Shown one piece after another: positions 7,483 to 11,524 of a stretch of 11,524 nt of DNA. The stretch's first letter is position 1. The number at the start of each line of letters is the position of its first letter. The stretch is from Deltaproteobacteria bacterium (GTDB lineage Bacteria; Desulfobacterota; Desulfobacteria; Desulfobacterales; Desulfobacteraceae), in contig JAFCZY010000079.1 in the NCBI GenBank assembly GCA_019314105.1, positions 1 through 11,524 on the forward strand. Direction: 5' to 3'. Position numbers and translations under genes: made by a program. The notes beneath the pieces are model-generated. The model was given only the letters and a program-made list of their open reading frames with translations, had not been told where the DNA came from and searched no databases.

Positions 7483-7524
7483 CTTCACCTCCCTGGTAAA
7501 ATTCTGCTCACAAAATTGTTTGAT

Positions 7525-8688
7525 TTATCTGTTGGCTTTTCTAAACCCCAGCTGATCCAGTGCAATGATCCATTTACAGATATTAGTAGACCCTTCAACC
7601 ATGGAATAGGTCGGGGCATCTCTGTAGTATCTGGCAACAGGATATTCTGTAGAGTATCCGTAAGCACCCAGAATTTTCATGGCATAGTTAGCAGATTTAG
7701 TTGCGATTTCACCGGCAAGATATTTGGCAATGGCCACATCACGACCATTGTTTATTTTTCCCTGGTCTTTTTCCCAGGCAGCTTTGTAAACAATGAGACG
7801 GGCCGCTTCTATTTCAGCTGTCATTTGGGCAATCATATCCTGGTTCATCTGGAATTCACCGATTTTTTTGCCAAATTGTTTTCTTTCATTGCAATATTTG
7901 GTGGCCACATCAAGACAGGCCTGGGCAAGCCCTACACCACCGGCGGCAGCCGACAGCCTTGTCTGGTTCAAAGAGGAGAACACTATCTTAGCCCCATCAC
8001 CGGGTTTTCCCAGGATATTTTCTTTGGGCACTTTAACATTATCAAGAAAAAGCTCGCCTGTGGGGGAGGAATGGGAGCCTAATTTGTCAAGCCCTGACGT
8101 TTTGACGCCTGCAAAGTTTTTAGGTTCGATAACAAAAGCGGAAAGCCCTTTTGATCCTGCAGCTTTATCCGTGTAAGCATAGTAGAGAAGCGCGTCCGCA
8201 TAATTGGCATTGGAAATCCAGGTTTTAGAACCATTTAAGAGCCAGTGATCTCCCTTGTCTTCAGCCGTTGAGGCCATGGCCATGACATCTGAACCTGCAT
8301 CAGACTCTGTAATACCGAACCCGCCGATATATTCGGCAGTACAGAGTTTTTCCACATATTTCTTTTTGACGTCTTCATTTCCATATTTAAAGATGGTATA
8401 GGCACATCCCAAGACCTGCATGTTGACCTGGACCCTTAATGAAGAAGAGACTTTGGCAAGTTCTTCCGTTATAATCATTGCCGCCAGAAACCCCATGTCT
8501 TCTCCACCATATTCTTCAGGAATGACGGTTCCGAAAAATCCCAGTTCCCCAAGAGGTTTCATAACCTCTTCAATGGGAAAGTGATGTTTTTCATCCCATT
8601 CATCCACATAGGGCTCGATTTGTTTTTTTGCAAAGTTCCTGATTTCTTTCTGAAGCATTTTAAGTTCGGTTGATAATTGAAAATCCAT
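7525..8688 (-). CDS. Glutaryl-CoA dehydrogenase, predicted non-decarboxylating type
   Basis: This 387-residue acyl-CoA dehydrogenase has FAD-domain signatures GGFGITESDAGSD (122-134) and TWISNA (156-161), plus GGVGLAQACLDVATKY (250-265) and RKQFG (269-273). The catalytic base is Glu365 in MVEGSTNI. Arg85 in SSSLR aligns by eye with Arg94 of human glutaryl-CoA dehydrogenase, which binds the substrate carboxylate, supporting glutaryl-CoA as substrate. Human Glu87 and Tyr369, linked to decarboxylation, align with Ala78 and Val364. Enzymes of this pattern, described from Desulfococcus multivorans, stop at glutaconyl-CoA. The gene lies near glutaconyl-CoA decarboxylase parts, which fits. Electrons would go to an electron transfer flavoprotein, not seen here. 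ATG 8688 has an ideal AGGAGGA 3-4 nt upstream of ACAATG. A longer-chain acyl-CoA dehydrogenase is the alternative, less likely because of Arg85. Confidence 0.88.
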   Translation of the reverse strand: MDFQLSTELKMLQKEIRNFAKKQIEPYVDEWDEKHHFPIEEVMKPLGELGFFGTVIPEEYGGEDMGFLAAMIITEELAKVSSSLRVQVNMQVLGCAYTIFKYGNEDVKKKYVEKLCTAEYIGGFGITESDAGSDVMAMASTAEDKGDHWLLNGSKTWISNANYADALLYYAYTDKAAGSKGLSAFVIEPKNFAGVKTSGLDKLGSHSSPTGELFLDNVKVPKENILGKPGDGAKIVFSSLNQTRLSAAAGGVGLAQACLDVATKYCNERKQFGKKIGEFQMNQDMIAQMTAEIEAARLIVYKAAWEKDQGKINNGRDVAIAKYLAGEIATKSANYAMKILGAYGYSTEYPVARYYRDAPTYSMVEGSTNICKWIIALDQLGFRKANR

Positions 8689-8765
8689 TGTTCCTCCTAA
8701 ACGGTTATCCTAAATTATTTTATATAGTATATAGTGAAATATATGGTTCATATCATAAATTGTAA

Positions 8766-8794
8766 AATAAACTAAAATTTGATACACTTGTCAA
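8766..8794 (-). promoter_or_regulatory. Candidate promoter for glutaryl-CoA dehydrogenase operon
   Basis: TTGACA on minus (8794-8789) is a perfect -35. With 17 bp spacing the -10 is TTTATT (8771-8766), four of six bases, so the call is moderate. It is the only full -35 consensus upstream of the gene in the correct orientation, and would place the start near 8759. Confidence 0.4.
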
Positions 8795-8983
8795 GAAAAA
8801 AGTTAAAATATAGCTAAAAAATAGCTTGACAAAAGATGTGAATTATTTAATCTTTAAAGGGAGTAAATGCTGTTTTATTATGCGAAATAGCTGGATGAAA
8901 GGACTGTCTGGGTGATACCTTAATCCGGATAAGTTAAATGAATAAAGGGTTATACAAAGAAGACAATGAATAATTTCATATCA

Positions 8984-9015
8984 TGCAGAGAGCATAAATA
9001 ATGGCACTCTCTGCA
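8984..9015. repeat. 9-bp inverted repeat downstream of the biotin carrier gene
   Basis: TGCAGAGAG (8984-8992) and CTCTCTGCA (9007-9015) form a perfect 9-bp stem with a 14-nt loop. It lies 32 bp after the biotin carrier stop (9048) in the direction of minus-strand transcription. It may be a transcript-end or stabilising hairpin, but no T run follows on the minus strand, so it is not a classic intrinsic terminator. An operator role is also possible. Confidence 0.45.
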
Positions 9016-9047
9016 GATACAAAATCTGGCATGCAAAATATTGATGG

Positions 9048-9263
9048 TTATTCGACAATAACAAGCGGCTGTTTGGTGGCGACTTTGTCATCCACTTTTA
9101 CACCAATTTGTTTTACTTTGCCTGAAACTGTTGAGAGAATGGGATTTTCCATTTTCATGGCTTCAAGGACCAAAAGCTCCTGTCCTTCAACGACATCATC
9201 GCCTTCTTTTACATGTACCTGGAAAATTGTACCGGGCATGGGGCTCAAGATTTCTGTGCTCAT
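9048..9263 (-). CDS. Biotin carrier protein (biotinyl domain) of glutaconyl-CoA decarboxylase
   Basis: The 71 residues are exactly one biotinyl domain. The biotinylation motif EAMKM (34-38) places biotin on Lys37, between SPMPGTI (7-13) and the mirrored SGKVKQIGVKVDD half of the barrel. It would carry the carboxyl group from glutaconyl-CoA, removed by the carboxyltransferase subunit, to the membrane decarboxylase. Compared with GcdC of Acidaminococcus, which as I recall has a long Ala/Pro-rich linker before the domain, this protein has no linker or N-terminal segment. ATG 9263 has AAGGAGGT (9275-9268) 4 nt upstream. It is divergent from gcdA across 196 bp. A role with another biotin-dependent decarboxylase (methylmalonyl- or oxaloacetate type) is possible, but the gcdA neighbour favours glutaconyl-CoA. 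Confidence 0.9.
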   Translation of the reverse strand: MSTEILSPMPGTIFQVHVKEGDDVVEGQELLVLEAMKMENPILSTVSGKVKQIGVKVDDKVATKQPLVIVE

Positions 9264-9459
9264 TTGTACCTCCTTTATTCAAACGATATGGGGTTTCTTT
9301 CTTGTTAGAAAAAGATTTTTTTTAAAACAAGACAAGTTTGGTCTATACTTAAAGAAAAGCTTAAAGTCAAGAGGGGTTGGATTTTACGATAAGCGATTGG
9401 TTTTCCTTTAAGGGGAATACGGATCTCAAATAATAATTTATTTTGATCGGGAGTAGAGG
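9264..9459. promoter_or_regulatory. Divergent control region of biotin carrier and gcdA, with CTTAAAG repeats
   Basis: On plus, TATACT (9344-9349) is a good -10 with only a partial -35, TTTAAA (9321-9326), 17 bp upstream; the gcdA leader would be about 100 nt. CTTAAAG occurs at 9348-9354 and again at 9360-9366, 12 bp apart as direct repeats over the expected start point, and inverted as CTTTAAG at 9406-9412. This arrangement could be an operator. No clear minus promoter was found for the biotin carrier. Confidence 0.4.
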
Positions 9460-11193
9460 ATGAGACAATATTTTGAAAAAATGACTGAATTCGGTGTTGC
9501 GCTAAATAAAGGGCAAATATTAAGTTCAGAAAAAAACGTAAAAAATATTCAGGAAGTGGAAACCGGAATCGATGGTGAAATCGAAAAAGTAAAAAATGCC
9601 GGAATGCCGACTGAAAAAATTAACGCAAGGGGTGTGATGACAGTCTGGCAGCGGCTTGAATACCTAGTTGATCCAGGAACCTGGAATCCCTTACACACCC
9701 TGTTCAATCCCGAAGATAATGTCGAAAATACTACAAATGTTATTGATGGATTGGCAAAAATTTCCGGCAAATGGTGTGTTGTTGCAGGATTTGATAATAA
9801 AGTCATGGCCGGTGCCTGGCTTCCGGGACAGCCTGAAAATATTTTAAGGGTCACCGATCTTTCAAAACGACTGAACATCCCCCTGGTCTGGTTGGTCAAT
9901 TGCAGCGGTGTAAAACTGACGGAGCAGGAAAAATTTTATGCCAACAGAAGGGGAAGCGGCACAACCTTTTACCGCCATGCAGAGCTTGAGCAAGAGGGCA
10001 TTCCCATACTGGCCGGTATTTATGGTACAAATCCGGCAGGGGGCGGATACCAGGGCATCAGCCCGACTATTCTGTTTGCCCACAAAAATTGTAATATTGC
10101 CGTGGGCGGCGGTGGAATTTTAAGCGGTATGTCTCCCAAAGGGTATTTTGACCTGGAAGGTGCGGAGCAGCTTATTTCATCTGCAAAAGAATATAAGGCC
10201 AAACCTCCGGGATCAGTCGATATCCACTATGATGAAACCGGTTTTTTCCGGTATGTCTATGAAGAAGAGAAAGGCGTTCTTGATGGACTCAAAGATTATA
10301 TGAAAGATATGCCGGCCTACAACCCCAAATTTTTCAGGGTTGCCGAACCCAAAGCCCCAAGGTTCCCGATAGAAGATCTCTATCGCCTCATTCCCCATAA
10401 CCAGAAACAGATTTATAATTTTAAAGAAATCATCGCCCGTCTTGTTGACGGCAGTGAACACATGGAATTCAGACCGGATTATGGACGTGAGGTATATACG
10501 GGTCTTGTGAAAATGGACGGATATCTTGTGGGTATGATCGGCAATAACCAGGGATGGCTGGGAGAAGATTATCCCGAGTATGCGGATTATGGCGGAATCG
10601 GTGGAAAACTCTATCGCCAGGGATTGATCAAAATGAACGAATTTGTTACCCTTTGCGGCCGTGATAGAATTCCCGTGATCTGGTTTCAGGATACATCCGG
10701 CATTGACGTGGGTGATATTGCTGAAAAGGCAGAACTTCTTGGCCTTGGACAGTCCTTGATTTATTCCATCCAGCAGACAGACGTGCCAATGATGCTGGTT
10801 ACCTTGAGAAAGGGAACCGCTGCAGCCCATTATGTTATGGGCGGTCCCACCGCCAACCGTCATAATGCCTTTACCTTAGGGTTGGGGACCACTGAAATTT
10901 ATGTCATGCATGGTGAAACAGCTGCTGCTGCCAGTTATTCAAGACGGCTTGTTAAAGAAAAAGATGCCGGCCGTCCCCTTGAACCCATTATCGAGAAAAT
11001 GAATAAGCTGGCTCAGGAATATCATGATAATTCAAGACCGGCGTATTGCGCAAAACATGGCATGGTGGATGAAGTGGTTAAGATGAAGGCACTTCGAGAT
11101 TACTTGAAAGCATTTGCAGGGGCTTCATACCAGAATCCAAAATCCATCTGTCCTCAGCATCATATGATAACGCCGAGAATTATCAAAGGATAA
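9460..11193 (+). CDS. gcdA: Glutaconyl-CoA decarboxylase, alpha (carboxyltransferase) subunit
   Basis: The 577-residue protein has the double crotonase-fold carboxyltransferase architecture and is close in length to Acidaminococcus GcdA (about 587). The N-terminal half shows VNCSGVKLTEQE (146-157), a NPAGGGYQG loop (191-199) and VGGGGILSGMSPKG (215-228). The C-terminal half has QGWLGED (364-370), WFQDTSGIDVGDIAE (408-422), RKGTAAAHYVMGG (450-462) and GETAAAA. It transfers the carboxyl group of glutaconyl-CoA to biotin on the small carrier protein, giving crotonyl-CoA, in a Na+-translocating complex whose membrane subunit is not in the window. ATG 9460 is preceded by GGAGTAGAGG. It is followed after 36 bp by a hydratase gene on the same strand. 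A propionyl- or methylmalonyl-CoA carboxyltransferase is less likely, since those are usually shorter (about 510-520). Confidence 0.93.
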   Translation: MRQYFEKMTEFGVALNKGQILSSEKNVKNIQEVETGIDGEIEKVKNAGMPTEKINARGVMTVWQRLEYLVDPGTWNPLHTLFNPEDNVENTTNVIDGLAKISGKWCVVAGFDNKVMAGAWLPGQPENILRVTDLSKRLNIPLVWLVNCSGVKLTEQEKFYANRRGSGTTFYRHAELEQEGIPILAGIYGTNPAGGGYQGISPTILFAHKNCNIAVGGGGILSGMSPKGYFDLEGAEQLISSAKEYKAKPPGSVDIHYDETGFFRYVYEEEKGVLDGLKDYMKDMPAYNPKFFRVAEPKAPRFPIEDLYRLIPHNQKQIYNFKEIIARLVDGSEHMEFRPDYGREVYTGLVKMDGYLVGMIGNNQGWLGEDYPEYADYGGIGGKLYRQGLIKMNEFVTLCGRDRIPVIWFQDTSGIDVGDIAEKAELLGLGQSLIYSIQQTDVPMMLVTLRKGTAAAHYVMGGPTANRHNAFTLGLGTTEIYVMHGETAAAASYSRRLVKEKDAGRPLEPIIEKMNKLAQEYHDNSRPAYCAKHGMVDEVVKMKALRDYLKAFAGASYQNPKSICPQHHMITPRIIKG

Positions 11194-11229
11194 ACAATTA
11201 AACCCGGTAAGATTACTTAGGAGGTTAAT

Positions 11230-11524
11230 ATGGCAGAATCTAAATTTATAAAAATCGAAAATGATGGTCAGGTTGCCAGGATCATCCTTGATCGACCCAA
11301 GCATAATGTTCTGGATATTCCCATGATGAATGAACTCAACGCAGAGCTTGAAAAGATCGCAGCAGATGATGAACTCAAATGCGTCGTGATTACAGGCGAA
11401 GGCAGAAGCTTTTGCGCCGGCGTGGAAGTGGGAGACCATAAACCGGATAATGTTGATGCAATGGTTTCTACCTTTAACCGGATTTTCGAATTGACAAACA
11501 TGATCGATATTCCCATTATTGCCG
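11230..11524 (+). CDS. Crotonase-family hydratase, N-terminal part; cyclohexa-1,5-diene-1-carboxyl-CoA hydratase (BamR/Dch)-like
   Basis: The gene is cut by the window end after 98 codons. TAGGAGGT (11218-11225) lies 4 nt before ATG 11230. The visible part has the crotonase start: LDRPKHNVLDI (20-30), VVITGEGRSFCAGVEVGDH (52-70), where the AG(V)E segment supplies the oxyanion hole, then KPDNVDAMVSTFNRIFEL. From memory, HNVLDI and GVEVGDHKPD resemble the dienoyl-CoA hydratases of anaerobic benzoyl-CoA degradation (BamR in Geobacter, Dch in Thauera) more than ordinary crotonyl-CoA hydratases, which usually have AGADIKEM. The catalytic Glu positions lie beyond the window. Cotranscribed with gcdA, it could act on the dienoyl-CoA upstream of glutaryl-CoA, or hydrate crotonyl-CoA just after the decarboxylase. 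Confidence 0.8.
   Translation, partial: MAESKFIKIENDGQVARIILDRPKHNVLDIPMMNELNAELEKIAADDELKCVVITGEGRSFCAGVEVGDHKPDNVDAMVSTFNRIFELTNMIDIPIIA

Larger units (their letters stand above)
8689..9047. other. 359-bp gene-free AT-rich spacer with promoter-like and palindromic elements
   Basis: No credible gene is seen between the biotin carrier and glutaryl-CoA dehydrogenase genes. On minus, TTGACA (8794-8789) with TTTATT (8771-8766) at 17 bp is the best candidate promoter for the dehydrogenase, giving a leader of about 70 nt. A second TTGACA lies on plus at 8826-8831 without a good -10. AGCTA/TAGCT arms (8812-8816 and 8822-8826) flank five A upstream of the minus promoter. TATATA-G-TATATA (8721-8733) and ATATG-GTT-CATAT (8741-8753) lie in the leader. 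A seven-codon plus-strand ORF at 8867 behind GGGAG is probably chance. Confidence 0.5.

Noticed and set aside
7482..7488. GTG at 7488 as the start of the CMD-family gene
   Set aside because: It falls inside the GGGAGGTG ribosome site, so the site could not serve it; GTG 7482 has correct spacing.
7516..8082. 188-residue plus-strand ORF opposite the dehydrogenase
   Set aside because: It mirrors conserved acyl-CoA dehydrogenase codons and has no family features.
8867..8890. Seven-codon ORF behind GGGAG in the 359-bp spacer
   Set aside because: It is too short to separate from chance, with no attenuator-like codon run and no gene following on that strand.
8984..9015. Intrinsic terminator for the biotin carrier gene
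   Set aside because: The stem is good, but the loop is 14 nt and no U-rich tract follows on the minus strand, so it is listed only as an inverted repeat.
9001..9411. 136-residue plus-strand ORF across the biotin carrier and its upstream region
   Set aside because: It is antisense to a clear biotinyl domain, low in complexity and without a ribosome site; its tail only reads through the divergent promoter region.
10213..10863. 216-residue minus-strand ORF inside gcdA
   Set aside because: It lies fully opposite conserved gcdA motifs, has no recognisable domain and reads as a mirror frame of the real gene.

Overview
The window is bacterial, AT-rich by eye, and densely packed with genes on both strands. 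Its content points to an anaerobic member of the Desulfobacterota, probably a Desulfobacterales sulfate reducer. That rests on three things: a glutaryl-CoA dehydrogenase with the active-site pattern expected of a non-decarboxylating enzyme, parts of a biotin-dependent glutaconyl-CoA decarboxylase, and a crotonase start resembling the dienoyl-CoA hydratase of anaerobic benzoyl-CoA degradation. The assignment is from motifs by eye; no search was run.

Left part (1-3833). The 3' end of a nitroreductase-family gene (+) meets, 3 bp apart and tail to tail, a two-gene minus-strand operon encoding the halves of an asymmetric heterodimeric ABC exporter. The two genes overlap by 14 bp. The upstream subunit has Asp in place of the catalytic Glu and the downstream subunit has an atypical signature motif, so one ATP site is degenerate and one is consensus. 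The upstream gene has no ATG: it starts at TTG, or is entered from a 15-codon ORF carrying an in-frame A AAA AAG slippery heptamer.

Middle part (3834-7075). A divergent spacer with a palindromic TATAAT region leads into a membrane diguanylate cyclase with a periplasmic c-type-heme Tll0287-like sensor domain. Its 3' end overlaps by 25 bp the 3' end of a PrmA (ribosomal protein L11 methyltransferase) gene on the other strand. Divergent from prmA, 91 bp away, is a second, differently built PrmA-like methyltransferase.

Right part (7096-11524). A catabolic module: minus strand, glutaryl-CoA dehydrogenase followed by a small carboxymuconolactone-decarboxylase-family protein; a 359-bp gene-free stretch; a 71-residue free-standing biotin carrier (minus). 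Divergent from it on the plus strand are the glutaconyl-CoA decarboxylase carboxyltransferase subunit (gcdA) and the start of a crotonase-family hydratase cut by the window edge. Inferred flow: glutaryl-CoA is oxidised to glutaconyl-CoA, GcdA moves its carboxyl group to the biotin carrier, and a membrane Na+-pumping subunit (GcdB, not in the window) would release CO2 and conserve energy, giving crotonyl-CoA.

No tRNA, rRNA, CRISPR array, insertion sequence or phage gene was seen. Nothing here is clearly a new type of system. The points most worth testing are the dehydrogenase active site, the start of the first ABC gene, the paired PrmA homologues and the heme-sensing cyclase.
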